NCBI RefSeq assembly: GCF_000337835.1
Contig: NZ_AOLM01000018.1
Location: 124,001-188,000 of the forward strand
Direction: 5' to 3'
Source: Haloferax sulfurifontis ATCC BAA-897
Lineage (GTDB): Archaea; Halobacteriota; Halobacteria; Halobacteriales; Haloferacaceae
Length of the DNA stretch: 64,000 nt
Shown: in pieces, positions 51,953 through 60,537 of the stretch
How positions within the stretch are numbered: position 1 is the first letter of the stretch
Layout: every line of letters begins with the position of its first letter
The notes under the pieces: model-generated
What the model saw: only the letters and a program-made list of their open reading frames with translations
Database searches by the model: none
Told to the model about the DNA's origin: nothing
Position numbers and translations under genes: made by a program

Positions 51953-51994
51953 GAGCGACTGACTGGCGACCGACTAACCGACTGACTGACGACC
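51953..51994. repeat. Imperfect GACTGAC-type short tandem repeat
   Basis: The stretch between prsW and the next gene reads as degenerate repeats of GACTGAC/GACCGACTAAC (about 42 bases). It is non-coding and may be slippage-derived. No function is evident. Confidence 0.4.
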
Positions 51995-52060
51995 AGCCGC
52001 CCGGCCCAGCGGCCGACGACCGACCGTACGACGTTAATGCCTCCGCTCCGAAGGGCGGGT

Positions 52061-52435
52061 ATGCACTTCGACCCCCGCGAACAGGCGGCGCTCCGCGAGG
52101 TCGGCCTCGACACCGACGACCTCCGGGCCGCGTCGGACCTCGTGAGCGACGCAGTCGAATCGGACGCAGACGCCATCGCCGCGTTCTTCGGCGACGGCGG
52201 GACGGTTTACTCGGACATGGAGATGGCCCACAGCGCCACCGACGTGCAGGAACACGCGGTCGACCACGTCGACCTCTACACCCACGGCGCGGACCTCCGC
52301 GGCTACCTCAAGTTCGACTCGTGGGGCGTCCCCATCGAGGGCGGCCGCGTCCTCTCGGAGGAGAAAGTCGAACTCACGCTCGGGCCGACGGTCGACGCCC
52401 GCGTCACCTTCGCCCGCGACGCCGACAAGCTATGA
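52061..52435 (+). CDS. Haloarchaeal hypothetical protein (DUF7532-like)
   Basis: The 124-residue acidic soluble protein begins MHFDPREQAALREVGLDTDD. A helical first half is followed by a strand-rich second half ('HVDLYTHGADLRGYLKFDSW', 'KVELTLGPTVDARVTF'). GTTAATG at 52032-52038 lies 23-29 nt upstream and overlaps a longer in-frame ATG, so the start at 52061 is favoured. Its stop overlaps the next ATG (ATGA), so it is translated with the FAU-1-like gene and may act with it. The function is unknown. Confidence 0.75.
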   Translation: MHFDPREQAALREVGLDTDDLRAASDLVSDAVESDADAIAAFFGDGGTVYSDMEMAHSATDVQEHAVDHVDLYTHGADLRGYLKFDSWGVPIEGGRVLSEEKVELTLGPTVDARVTFARDADKL

Positions 52436-53838
52436 GGGTCCGCGTCCGCGGCATCTACGCCACCGCGCTCACGGGCGTCTTCCTCGACGCCGGCCACGAC
52501 GTGGTGCAGGCGTCCGGCCCGATTCGCGAGCGCTTCGACGCCGAGTTCGACTCGTCGGACCACGACGTGTCGGTCGAGACGACCCGGAACCGACAGGGCG
52601 TCGGCGCGACCGGCGCGCCCGAGGCGGTCGAAACGGCCACCGAGCGACTCACCGACCTCGGCATCGACACCTTCGCGTGGGACGACCCCGCGCCGACCGG
52701 CGCGGTGTTCGACGCCCGCGTGACCGACACCCTCGGCGGCGGCGCGGTCTGCGACCTCGGCGAGACCGAGGGCTACCTCTCGTACGGCGACGTCGACGGC
52801 CGCGTGGAGGTCGGCGACGAGGTCCGCGTGCAGGTCGCCGAGTCGGCCCCCCCGTGGGCCTCCCACCGCGCCGACCTGACCGGCGACGTCCGCGCCGTCG
52901 CGGGGCTGGCGACGCTCGACCCCGACTCGGAGGGCGTCCGCGTCGACACCCGCGACGAGGCCGCCGCCCGCGAACTGGCCGGCATGACGGACCTCCTCGG
53001 CGGCGACCCGCCCGATGGCTGGGGCATCCGCTGGCACCGCGACGCCGTCGACGCCGACATGAGCGCCCTGAACGACGCGCTCGACCGGGCCGCCGAGGTG
53101 GCCGCGGAACTCGACGACGCGCTCTCTGAACCCGTCGACGCCCCGCGGGCGGTCGCCGCGCCCACCGCGACGACGTGGGTCTGGTTCGGCCGCGAGACCC
53201 GCTTCGAACTCGACGCCCAGCGCCGGGCCGTCGAGACGACGATGCCCGGCCACCACCGGACGAAGGCCGCCTCGCCGAAGGCCTCCGCCGGCGTCGACCT
53301 CGCGGAGGCGCTCTGCGAGTCGGTCGCCGACGGCGAGTTCCCCTTCGACGTGGTGACCGCGCAGTTCGGCCCGCTCGAAGGCGACGACGTGGAAATCGGC
53401 CACGGGAAACCTGACGGTCGGCTCATCACGCTCGGCTCCGGCGAGGTGACGGAACGCGACTCCGAGGGAACCGTCGAACTCCGGCGGAGCATGACCGGCG
53501 GCGGCACCTACGACGCCCTCGGCGTCGACCGCGAGTCAGGCGACGTGGCGGTCACGAAGTTCCGGGAAGGCCGGTGGTGGTACCCGACGGTGTACCGCGA
53601 TGCCGACGGCGGCGTCAAGGGAACCTACGTCAACATCTGCACGCCCGTCGAATGCTTCCCCGACGAGATTCGATATATCGACCTCCACGTGGACGTGGTG
53701 AAACACGCCGACGGGACGGTCGAGCGGGTCGACGACGACGAACTCGACGCGGCCGTCGAGGCCGGCCACATCTCGGAAGAACTGGCCGAGAAGGCGCGGT
53801 CGGTGGCGTCGAGTCTGGAGTCGGCGCTGTCGGGGTAA
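52432..53838 (+). CDS. FAU-1-like RNA-binding protein/ribonuclease (S1 plus DUF402)
   Basis: The 468-residue product has the N-terminal 'VRVRGIYATALTGVFLDAGH', then an S1-like segment ('VFDARVTDTLGGGAVCDLG', 'YLSYGDVDGRVEVGDEVRVQ'). A C-terminal DUF402 domain follows ('DGRLITLGSGEVTERDSEGT', 'WWYPTVYRDADGGVKGTYVN', 'IDLHVDVVKHADGT'). This order and length match archaeal FAU-1, reported as an AU-rich RNA binder and RNase. It overlaps the upstream gene by four bases. Confidence 0.92.
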   Translation: MRVRVRGIYATALTGVFLDAGHDVVQASGPIRERFDAEFDSSDHDVSVETTRNRQGVGATGAPEAVETATERLTDLGIDTFAWDDPAPTGAVFDARVTDTLGGGAVCDLGETEGYLSYGDVDGRVEVGDEVRVQVAESAPPWASHRADLTGDVRAVAGLATLDPDSEGVRVDTRDEAAARELAGMTDLLGGDPPDGWGIRWHRDAVDADMSALNDALDRAAEVAAELDDALSEPVDAPRAVAAPTATTWVWFGRETRFELDAQRRAVETTMPGHHRTKAASPKASAGVDLAEALCESVADGEFPFDVVTAQFGPLEGDDVEIGHGKPDGRLITLGSGEVTERDSEGTVELRRSMTGGGTYDALGVDRESGDVAVTKFREGRWWYPTVYRDADGGVKGTYVNICTPVECFPDEIRYIDLHVDVVKHADGTVERVDDDELDAAVEAGHISEELAEKARSVASSLESALSG

Positions 53839-53863
53839 TCAGGAGCACTCAGAGAGATGGTAG

Positions 53864-54886
53864 TTACTGTTGAGAGTTGGTTTCGACTTGCGACTCCAGC
53901 CGTTTGAACATACCAAATGAGTTGAGTGCCGGTGCAGGTGCACCTGAGACGGTCCGCGAGCCGGCGGTTACAAGTTCGTGCACATTGATAGCCGTGGTTT
54001 CGGTGTCGACGTCTGCTTTGCTGAACACCCCGGCGAGGGCACCTGCGACGACAGGTGCCGCGTAACTGCTACCTTCGTACAGTTCAACGTCGCTGATATC
54101 AGCCGTATCGCGAGGGCTAGGCATGTGTGCGGGCGCAAGAATATCGGGCTTTCCATCAAGCGGCCGTGTGTTATCTGGCCACTCGCGCAGTGTCTTACTC
54201 CGTACGCACGAGGGCGAATCATCACAACCGTGATGGCCGCAAAAACTCCGCTCCCTCGCGTCGCCCTCGAAACAGTACGGTCCTTCGTCCATCGTATTAT
54301 CAACCGGTGACGGGACGACTGGACACAGCGCCTCAAAACCACCGACTGCGACCGCTTCCTCAGCAAGGGCGGGGCTAAACACGTACTGTTTCGGGCCCTC
54401 ATCGACCTCTCGATTTCCCGCAGCAGTAACGACGATTACGTCGTTTTCGACGGCGTACTTGACCGGGGGATGCTGTGGAGAGCATTCCACCGGAATCTCG
54501 TTTGGTGCACCCCACGAGAGGTTGAGAATATCGACACCATCGTCAACGGCCTGATGGATTGCCCGGGTGAACGAATCCGTCGGGAGGCGCTTGTCGGAGT
54601 CCATCGCCTGATAGAAGCTGAAGGTTGCCTGTGGCGCAACGGCACTCAGCAGTTCAAAGATGGCGACACCGTGGATGTGAGTGACGTCGTCGTCCACCTC
54701 TAAGAAATTTCTTCGATGTTCGATGTAAGCCGACCGAGCGAATGCGGCTGGAGGAGATTTGCACGAATCGACGATTCCGATGTGAACACCGTCTCCAGAG
54801 CAATCGACCGGGCTGTGGTCGACACTCTCACAGACGGCGTGAAAGATGCGTTCTCGAAATGCCCGAACATTATCGTACCCCGACAC
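53864..54886 (-). CDS. Cytoplasmic subtilisin-like serine protease (S8), GTG start
   Basis: The 340-residue product has no signal peptide and no N-terminal prodomain. The catalytic triad reads Asp40 in 'VHIGIVDSCKS', His72 in 'HGVAIFELLSAVAP' and Ser274 in 'EGSSYAAPVVAGALAG', with oxyanion Asn158 in 'VVTAAGNRE'. All three motifs deviate from the textbook forms. An insert at about residues 188-227 carries five cysteines and two adjacent His. Base composition is lower in GC than in neighbours. The upstream gene, two bases away, looks like a separate propeptide. Confidence 0.88.
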   Translation of the reverse strand: MSGYDNVRAFRERIFHAVCESVDHSPVDCSGDGVHIGIVDSCKSPPAAFARSAYIEHRRNFLEVDDDVTHIHGVAIFELLSAVAPQATFSFYQAMDSDKRLPTDSFTRAIHQAVDDGVDILNLSWGAPNEIPVECSPQHPPVKYAVENDVIVVTAAGNREVDEGPKQYVFSPALAEEAVAVGGFEALCPVVPSPVDNTMDEGPYCFEGDARERSFCGHHGCDDSPSCVRSKTLREWPDNTRPLDGKPDILAPAHMPSPRDTADISDVELYEGSSYAAPVVAGALAGVFSKADVDTETTAINVHELVTAGSRTVSGAPAPALNSFGMFKRLESQVETNSQQ

Positions 54887-54888
54887 AG

Positions 54889-55152
54889 TTAGGCGAGGGC
54901 ACGTGCTTCCCGGTCGGGAGAGACCGACAGGATATAGTCGGGACGAACGAGCGCAGGGAGGTTCTCAACTGTAACCGTAGCCACGACGACGTCACCGGGG
55001 AGTTCAGAAGAGACCTCGTCGCCGAGTTCTTCAATAGCTCTGGAGACATCTTCGGCCCGATTGTCCTCGCAAACGAAGACCAGATCCACGGTCTTCGAAC
55101 TGTCGAAGCCCTCAATCATCGCTTCGACTTTCGGATGAATCTGTTGGGCCAT
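54889..55152 (-). CDS. Inhibitor-I9/prodomain-like small protein paired with the subtilase
   Basis: The 87-residue product has the predicted order strand ('TVDLVFVCEDN'), helix ('AEDVSRAIEELG'), strands ('GDVVVATVTVENL'), helix, then strand 'YILSVSPDREARALA'. This is the ferredoxin-like order of subtilisin propeptides (inhibitor I9). In a normal pro-subtilase this domain is fused ahead of the protease; here it is a separate gene in the same order. It is likely a folding partner and inhibitor (inference). Its TATA box is at 55178-55185. Confidence 0.7.
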   Translation of the reverse strand: MAQQIHPKVEAMIEGFDSSKTVDLVFVCEDNRAEDVSRAIEELGDEVSSELPGDVVVATVTVENLPALVRPDYILSVSPDREARALA

Positions 55153-55177
55153 TGCTCAGCCGTGAATAGGCGCATGC

Positions 55178-55185
55178 AATATATC
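55178..55185 (-). promoter_or_regulatory. TATA box of the I9-subtilase operon
   Basis: GATATATT, read on the reverse strand, lies 26-33 nt before the I9-like ATG. The subtilase has no separate box, so both genes are transcribed together. Confidence 0.6.
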
Positions 55186-55256
55186 AATCCACCGGAAAAA
55201 TGAGTTTCGGGCGGTTCTGATTTGAACGAAGTGTACTAGCCAGACCACCCGACAGA

Positions 55257-55268
55257 GACCGAACGGTC
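55257..55268 (-). terminator. Small hairpin after the NifU-like gene
   Basis: GACCG (55257-55261) and CGGTC (55264-55268) form a tight 5-bp stem just beyond the NifU-like stop. It is a weak terminator candidate. Confidence 0.3.
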
Positions 55269-55269
55269 G

Positions 55270-55719
<450 letters not shown>

Positions 55720-57195
55720 TCAGTCGCGCCGCCCGCGACGGCGGGCCAGCCAGCCGGCGACGCCGAGCGCCGCCGCGCCGACGCCGAGCCCGAAGCCCGG
55801 CGCGTCGGTCGCAGAAGTCGAAGGGCTGTTGTCGGACGCGGACGGAGTCGCGCCGTCCCCGGTCGGCGTCGTCGGCGGCGTGTTGACGAGAGATTCGGTG
55901 GTCGTCTCCGGACCGAGCGTCGGCGGGTCGCGCTGGTCGCCGGCGTGGTCGGGGAACGTGTAGAGCGCGGGCGACGCGTCGTCGACGCCGCGGCTCGACG
56001 CGACGAAGACGCCCTCGTCGGCGAAGGGGTAGGCGTACTGCGCGGTCCAGAAACTCGCGCGCTCGGGGTCGCGCCACCACGCGAGTTCGACGGGGTCGGT
56101 CGGGTCCGACACGTCGTGGCGCTTGACGCCGCCGCGGTACCACGAGGTGTAGAGCCTGTCGTCGCGGAAGTCGAAGTTGTGCGCCGTGGTCCAGACGCCG
56201 CCGAGCGTCGGGTCCGGGCCGGCCGGCGGCTCGATGGTCGAGAGCCGCACCGGATTCGCGGGGTTCGACACGTCCCAGAGTTCGACGCCGCTCGGCCCGC
56301 CGACGAGTTCGGTCGTCCCGTCGTCGCGGTCGACCTCGACGGCCCACGACTCGACGCCGACGCCGAGGAGGTCGCCGGCGTCGTCGGTTGCGACGTAGTG
56401 GTGGTTCCCGGGCGGCGTCCGTCGCTCGCGGTGGCGGTCGCGAGGGGTCAGCGCGGCGAGTTCCTCGGGGTCACCGGGCGAGACCGCGCCGAGGACCGAC
56501 GGCGAGGCGGGGTCAGAAAGGTCGACGAACCACGTGCCGGCGTCCCAGAGCGCGACGTGCGCGACGCGGTCGCGGACCCACACGTCGTGGACGGACCGCA
56601 TCGAGGGCGGCACGTCGGCCCACCGGTCGTCGGTAGAGACGACCGACCAGCGGCCGAGTTCGTCGCCGGAGTCGACGTCGAGGACGACGAGCGGGTTCCG
56701 GTCGCCGTCGTTGGCGGTCAGATACGCCCGGCCGTCGGCGGCGAAGCAGTTGTGGATGGGAAAGCCCGTCTCGTGGAACGCGATTTCTTCGGGGGTCGCG
56801 GGGTCGGACACGTCGACGACGAGGACGCCCGCCGGCGCGCCCGGAATCGGGTTGGCCGGGCCGACGACCAGAAGCGTGTCCCCGTCGAGTTTCACGTCGT
56901 AGAGGCCGCGGAAGGGACCGTCCTCGCGGTCGGAACGCAGGTCGCGGCGCTCGGCGAGGAGTTCGGGACGGTCGGGCGCGGAGACGTCGACGACGGCGTA
57001 GCCATCGGTCGCGGCGACGAAGACGGTCTCGCCGTCGGCCGAGACGACGGCCTCTTTCGCGCCGTCGATTTCGATGCGGCCCAGCGGCTCGAACGGGCCG
57101 GGATGGGCGGTGGCGAGCGGGGAGCCGACGACGACGGCGGTCGAGGCGGCGAGCGCGCTCGCACTGACGGTGCGGAGGAACTGGCGGCGGTCCAC
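55720..57195 (-). CDS. Exported LVIVD-repeat protein with Tat signal and PGF-CTERM tail
   Basis: The 491-residue product starts at a GTG; the Tat signal is '[20 protein letters not shown]'. The body contains repeated beta-propeller blades with LVIVD-type strands ('[20 protein letters not shown]', '[18 protein letters not shown]', '[18 protein letters not shown]'). A Thr/Ser/Pro stalk leads to '[20 protein letters not shown]' plus an Arg-rich end, a PGF-CTERM archaeosortase sorting signal. It is thus probably lipid-anchored on the surface. GATTTTTCT about 27 nt upstream sets the start. Confidence 0.9.
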   Translation of the reverse strand: MDRRQFLRTVSASALAASTAVVVGSPLATAHPGPFEPLGRIEIDGAKEAVVSADGETVFVAATDGYAVVDVSAPDRPELLAERRDLRSDREDGPFRGLYDVKLDGDTLLVVGPANPIPGAPAGVLVVDVSDPATPEEIAFHETGFPIHNCFAADGRAYLTANDGDRNPLVVLDVDSGDELGRWSVVSTDDRWADVPPSMRSVHDVWVRDRVAHVALWDAGTWFVDLSDPASPSVLGAVSPGDPEELAALTPRDRHRERRTPPGNHHYVATDDAGDLLGVGVESWAVEVDRDDGTTELVGGPSGVELWDVSNPANPVRLSTIEPPAGPDPTLGGVWTTAHNFDFRDDRLYTSWYRGGVKRHDVSDPTDPVELAWWRDPERASFWTAQYAYPFADEGVFVASSRGVDDASPALYTFPDHAGDQRDPPTLGPETTTESLVNTPPTTPTGDGATPSASDNSPSTSATDAPGFGLGVGAAALGVAGWLARRRGRRD

Positions 57196-57506
57196 GGTGA
57201 GTCTGCGGGTGCCGAGGAGAAAAATCGGACGGAGGACCGGAACCGGGCTGAGCGGGGACCGCTCAGTCTGCACTGGGTTGCGTGAGAACTGAAGCGACGC
57301 CGGCGGGGATGGGTGGGTGGGTGTGGGATATCCCCGCCGGCGTCGGTCGGTCGACGATGGTGGTGGGGGGTGTCGACCGGTCCCGTTCTAGGCTTCCGGT
57401 GGAACGCCCGTGCACCGCGCGGTTCGACGAGAACGGGAACGCGCCGACCGGTGCGCCGAATGACTCGGCGTCGTCGGGTGCACGTCATCGCGTTTCTCGA
57501 CCGGGG
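57196..57506. other. Intergenic region with two G-loop hairpins
   Basis: This 311-bp gap lies between the LVIVD promoter and the end of the glk operon. It holds two hairpins at 57296-57344 and 57348-57379, both with G-rich loops on the forward strand (separate entry). Sequence from about 57380 to 57506 shows no gene. Confidence 0.5.
57296..57379 (+). other. Tandem hairpins with G-quadruplex-type loops
   Basis: Hairpin 1 is GACGCCGGCGGGGA (57296-57309) with its exact complement at 57331-57344; the loop contains GGGTGGGTGGGTGTGGG (57311-57327), four G3 runs. Hairpin 2 is CGGTCGAC (57348-57355) with GTCGACCG (57372-57379); its loop is GATGGTGGTGGGGGGT. On the other strand the loops are C-rich and would lie in the glk transcript's 3' end. 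The role is unknown. Confidence 0.65.
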
Positions 57507-57629
57507 TTATAAGACTGCGCCACCGAGTATCAATCGGGATAATTCGCTGACGGAGGCGCGAACTGCCGTCTTGTAATCGCGGGCGGTCGCCAGTTCCGCC
57601 TGCGCTACCACCGGCGAGTCGTCTCTCAC
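57507..57629 (-). CDS. 40-residue micro-ORF overlapping the glucokinase stop
   Basis: The ORF starts at a GTG that overlaps the glucokinase stop in a GTGA arrangement and ends in TAA. The product contains 'AQAELATARDYKTAVRASVS' and ends LGGAVL. It has good haloarchaeal codon use, an amphipathic helical pattern and no cysteines. The coupled start argues for a real gene. A chance frame cannot be excluded because it is short. No family is recognised. Confidence 0.5.
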   Translation of the reverse strand: MRDDSPVVAQAELATARDYKTAVRASVSELSRLILGGAVL

Positions 57630-58594
57630 AGCCGAGACCGGTCACCGGTGCCACCGGTCATCGCGCTCGCCAACGCCCCCTCGACCACGACCTCGTCGCC
57701 GAGCGTCGTCAGTTGAATCTCGGGGATGTTCGACATGACCATCTCGCTCATCTGTTCGCGGATGGGGTCTAACACGAGGTCCGGGTTGTTGAGCGCGACC
57801 GCGCCGCCGACGTAGATGATGAGCGGCGCGTACGCGTGGACGATGTTCGCGACGCCCATCGCGTTCCAGTGGCCCAGCTGGCTGATGATGTGGTCGGCGA
57901 ACTCGTCCTCGCCGGCGTGTTCGAACACGTCGACCGCGGAGAAGTCGGGGTCGGAGACGGGAAGCGCGGTGTCGACCGGGTCCTCCTCGTGGAGTTCGCG
58001 GGCGTACTTCGGGATGTTGTTCCCCGAGCAGTAGCCCTCCCAGTGACCGTTGTGGCCGCACCCGCACGTCATGAAGCCGTGCGGGTCGAGCGTCAGGTGG
58101 CCGACCTCACCGGCGTTGCCGTCCCAGCCGGCGAGGACGTGCCCGTCGACGCAGACGCCCGCGCCGATACCCGACGAGATGGTGAGATACACCATGTCGT
58201 CGGGGTTGCGGTCGGAGTGGAACCGCTCGCCGATGACGCCGGCGTTCGTGTCGTTGTGCAAATACACCTCGTCCGTCTCCAAGAGCACCGAGAGGGGGCC
58301 GGTCAGCGGGATGCGGTCGATGGTGTCCGGCAGGTTCGCCGGGTTCTCGACCGCGCCCTCGGCCAGGTCGAGCGGGCCGATAGCGCCGATGCCGGCCGCG
58401 ACCGCGTCGCTCGGGTCGATGCCCGCCTCGGCACACGCCTCGCGGACGACGCCGAGGACCGCCTCGGTGACCGCGATTCCGGTCGGACCGCGCGGAGTGC
58501 TGTCACGGGCCTCTCCGAGGATCGTTCCATCGTCGTCGCCCACCACGGAACGGACGTTCGTCGCCCCCAGGTCGACGCCCACGTAGTACGCCAT
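57626..58594 (-). CDS. glkA: ROK-family glucokinase
   Basis: The 322-residue sugar kinase has the ATP phosphate motif 'YYVGVDLGATNVRSVVGDD', 'LHNDTNAGVIGERF' with the catalytic Asp, and 'YLTISSGIGAGVCVDGHVL'. The ROK zinc site is 'EVGHLTLDPHG' with 'CGCGHNGHWEGYCSG'. It phosphorylates glucose with ATP. The ATG at 58594 suits the TATA-like TTAGTTAAG about 30 nt upstream better than the ATG three codons earlier. It is followed by a coupled 40-residue ORF. Confidence 0.93.
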   Translation of the reverse strand: MAYYVGVDLGATNVRSVVGDDDGTILGEARDSTPRGPTGIAVTEAVLGVVREACAEAGIDPSDAVAAGIGAIGPLDLAEGAVENPANLPDTIDRIPLTGPLSVLLETDEVYLHNDTNAGVIGERFHSDRNPDDMVYLTISSGIGAGVCVDGHVLAGWDGNAGEVGHLTLDPHGFMTCGCGHNGHWEGYCSGNNIPKYARELHEEDPVDTALPVSDPDFSAVDVFEHAGEDEFADHIISQLGHWNAMGVANIVHAYAPLIIYVGGAVALNNPDLVLDPIREQMSEMVMSNIPEIQLTTLGDEVVVEGALASAMTGGTGDRSRL

Positions 58595-58678
58595 CGTTCC
58601 CATAGCGATGCGCCCGCCACTTAACTAAGCGGGATTTTCGGCAGATTTACTCGCGGCACTGTAAGTCCCGGTTCGAGG

Positions 58679-59356
58679 TCACGCGGAGTTGTTGGTCGGG
58701 AGTTTGGGGATGAGCCACGAGAGGAACGAGTCCATGCTACGCGACTGCGTCCAGACGGTCCCCGGTCCGGTGAAGGTACAGACGAGTCCCTCGCCGCTGA
58801 ACAGGGTGGACTTCAGGCCGCCGACGCGCTCGACGGAGAAGTCCGTCGTCTCGTCGAAGGCGACGATGTGGCCGGTGTCGACCGTGTAGCGCTCGCCGTC
58901 GTCGAGTTCGACCTCGTGGATGGCCCCGTAGCTCGACAGGAAGCTGTCGCCGGTACCGGTCAGTTTGAGCAGGAACAGCCCCTCGCTTCCGAAGAACGTC
59001 TTCGCCCCGCCGAAGGAGGTATCGAGGTCGAGCGCGGGGTCCGAAGCGAGGTACGACCCGGACTGGACGTACAGCGTCTCGTCGGCGAGACCGTGGTGGA
59101 CGATGTCGCCCGGAAGCGGGGGCGCTAACGAAATCTCGCCCGCCTGTCGCGCGCTGAACGTGTTCTGGAAGAACGACTCGCCGCCGAGGACGCTCCGCTT
59201 GAGCGACCCGAAGAGGCCGCCTTTCGCGTTCGTCTCGATGTCGATGCCGTCGGAGTAGCTGACCATCGCGCCGGCCTCCGACCGGAGCGACTCGCCCTCG
59301 TCGAGCGAGACGGTGAGGAGAGCGAACGACGGGCGGTAGTCGATGGAGTGGTCCAT
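58679..59356 (-). CDS. AIM24 / TIGR00266 family protein
   Basis: The 225-residue beta-rich protein has 'FALLTVSLDEGESLRSEAGA', 'SLKRSVLGGESFFQNTFSA', 'LYVQSGSYLASDPALDLDT' and 'TVDTGHIVAFDETTDFSVER', the repeated trimeric-barrel blocks of the AIM24 family. It is related to a mitochondrial biogenesis protein; the prokaryotic role is unknown. It has no signal peptide. The gene stands alone between glkA and a UspA gene. Confidence 0.92.
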   Translation of the reverse strand: MDHSIDYRPSFALLTVSLDEGESLRSEAGAMVSYSDGIDIETNAKGGLFGSLKRSVLGGESFFQNTFSARQAGEISLAPPLPGDIVHHGLADETLYVQSGSYLASDPALDLDTSFGGAKTFFGSEGLFLLKLTGTGDSFLSSYGAIHEVELDDGERYTVDTGHIVAFDETTDFSVERVGGLKSTLFSGEGLVCTFTGPGTVWTQSRSMDSFLSWLIPKLPTNNSA

Positions 59357-59435
59357 GCGGAAGTTGACGGCGCGCTAAGATATGTAGTTGCCTCCGAAAA
59401 TCGCGGATACCGGGGGTCGAGCCGCCCGCAGACCG

Positions 59436-59894
59436 TCACTTGGTGTCCGCGCGGACGAACGTCACGGGGCACGGCGCTTCGAGCATGACCTCCTGTGCGA
59501 CGCTCCCGAAGACGGCCTTGCCGGCCGGCGAGCGCTTCCGACCGCCGACGACGAGCCGGTCGGCGTCGACCTCGCCCGCGAGTTCGACGAGTTTCTCGCC
59601 GTGGTGGCCGACCCGGCCGTGGACGACGTAGTCGAGGTCGGCGTCGTCGAAGCGGCGCGTGAGTTCGCGGACGGTGGCGTGTCGTCGGGCCACGTCGTCC
59701 GCCGAAACCTCCTCGGCCGTGATGTCGAAATCGAGGTTGTCGAGCGCGTCGTCGTACTCGTCTCTCGTGAAGACGTGCCCGATGACGACCGTCGCGCCGG
59801 TCGGTCCGGCCACGTCGATGGTCTCTTCGGCGAGTCTGTCGATTCGGTCGGCGTCGCCCGCGCCGATCGCGAGCAGGATAGTCTCGATGGCCAT
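59436..59894 (-). CDS. Universal stress protein (UspA family)
   Basis: The 152-residue single Usp domain begins 'ETILLAIGAGDADRIDRLAE' and ends 'VVGGRKRSPAGKAVFGSVAQ' with the G-x2-G...GS nucleotide signature and 'APCPVTFVRADTK'. It is divergent in sequence from the UspA at 30.3 kb. GGTTAAGTG about 27 nt upstream is the promoter. It is expected to be a cytosolic stress-response ATP binder. Confidence 0.92.
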   Translation of the reverse strand: MAIETILLAIGAGDADRIDRLAEETIDVAGPTGATVVIGHVFTRDEYDDALDNLDFDITAEEVSADDVARRHATVRELTRRFDDADLDYVVHGRVGHHGEKLVELAGEVDADRLVVGGRKRSPAGKAVFGSVAQEVMLEAPCPVTFVRADTK

Positions 59895-60086
59895 ATGGTC
59901 AGTTCACCCCGTCGGCACTTAACCGTGCCGGGGGTTTTTACTCACAACCGAAATAAAAATTCGTGTTCGGGCGTGTCGCGGTCGCAGACGGGTAGAGTGT
60001 CACGCGGTAACACTATGTACGTTTCGCCGGTGGCGCGGCCGCTCGGCGGACGAGGTGTGCAAGAAAACCAAACTGCGACGGACGGC

Positions 60087-60467
60087 TCAGACGTCGGGCG
60101 CGTCGTCTTCGACCGCGCGCTTCATCGAGTCGCGGCGGGACTTCGCGTCGCGGCCCGTCGCCTCCAGCAGGAAGTCGTTTTTCGCGCTGACGGCCTCGCC
60201 CGCGGCTTCGAGGTCTTCGGGAGCGAGGTCGGCCGGGTCGGCCTCCTCGAAGTTGACCGCGAGCTTGTCCTTCTTGCCGCTGTACTTGACCGCGCCGGCG
60301 ACGATGCGGGTGAACACGGGATTGTCGGGTTCGCCGACGACGTAGAGGTCGCTTCCCTTGAACTCCTCGGTGTCCGTGATGGGGCCGAAGTAGTCTTCGA
60401 CCGTCGCTTTCATGTCCGGAATTCGCTCTTCGAGCGTCTCCCCACGACGCATCTTGTACTCCTTCAT
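60087..60467 (-). CDS. DUF5611 family protein
   Basis: The 126-residue soluble protein begins MKEYKMRRGETLEERIPDMK. Its core 'VEDYFGPITDTEEFKGSDLY' and 'KYSGKKDKLAVNFEEADPAD' suggests an alpha/beta fold. It is conserved in haloarchaea and some other euryarchaea as I recall. AGGTAAACC about 28 nt upstream is the promoter candidate. There is no catalytic motif and the function is unknown. Confidence 0.82.
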   Translation of the reverse strand: MKEYKMRRGETLEERIPDMKATVEDYFGPITDTEEFKGSDLYVVGEPDNPVFTRIVAGAVKYSGKKDKLAVNFEEADPADLAPEDLEAAGEAVSAKNDFLLEATGRDAKSRRDSMKRAVEDDAPDV

Positions 60468-60537
60468 GGACGCCTTTTCGACAGGGGATGGTTTACCTGT
60501 TTCGCGACTCTGCGACGCCTGCGAGGGCGTGCCGCGG

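Noticed and set aside
51953-51994. CRISPR-like repeats
   Set aside because: Units are about 4-11 bases, directly adjacent and without spacers; it is a simple degenerate repeat.
53864-54886. Secreted halolysin
   Set aside because: Haloarchaeal halolysins carry Tat signals and fused prodomains. This protease starts directly at the catalytic domain, so it is treated as intracellular.
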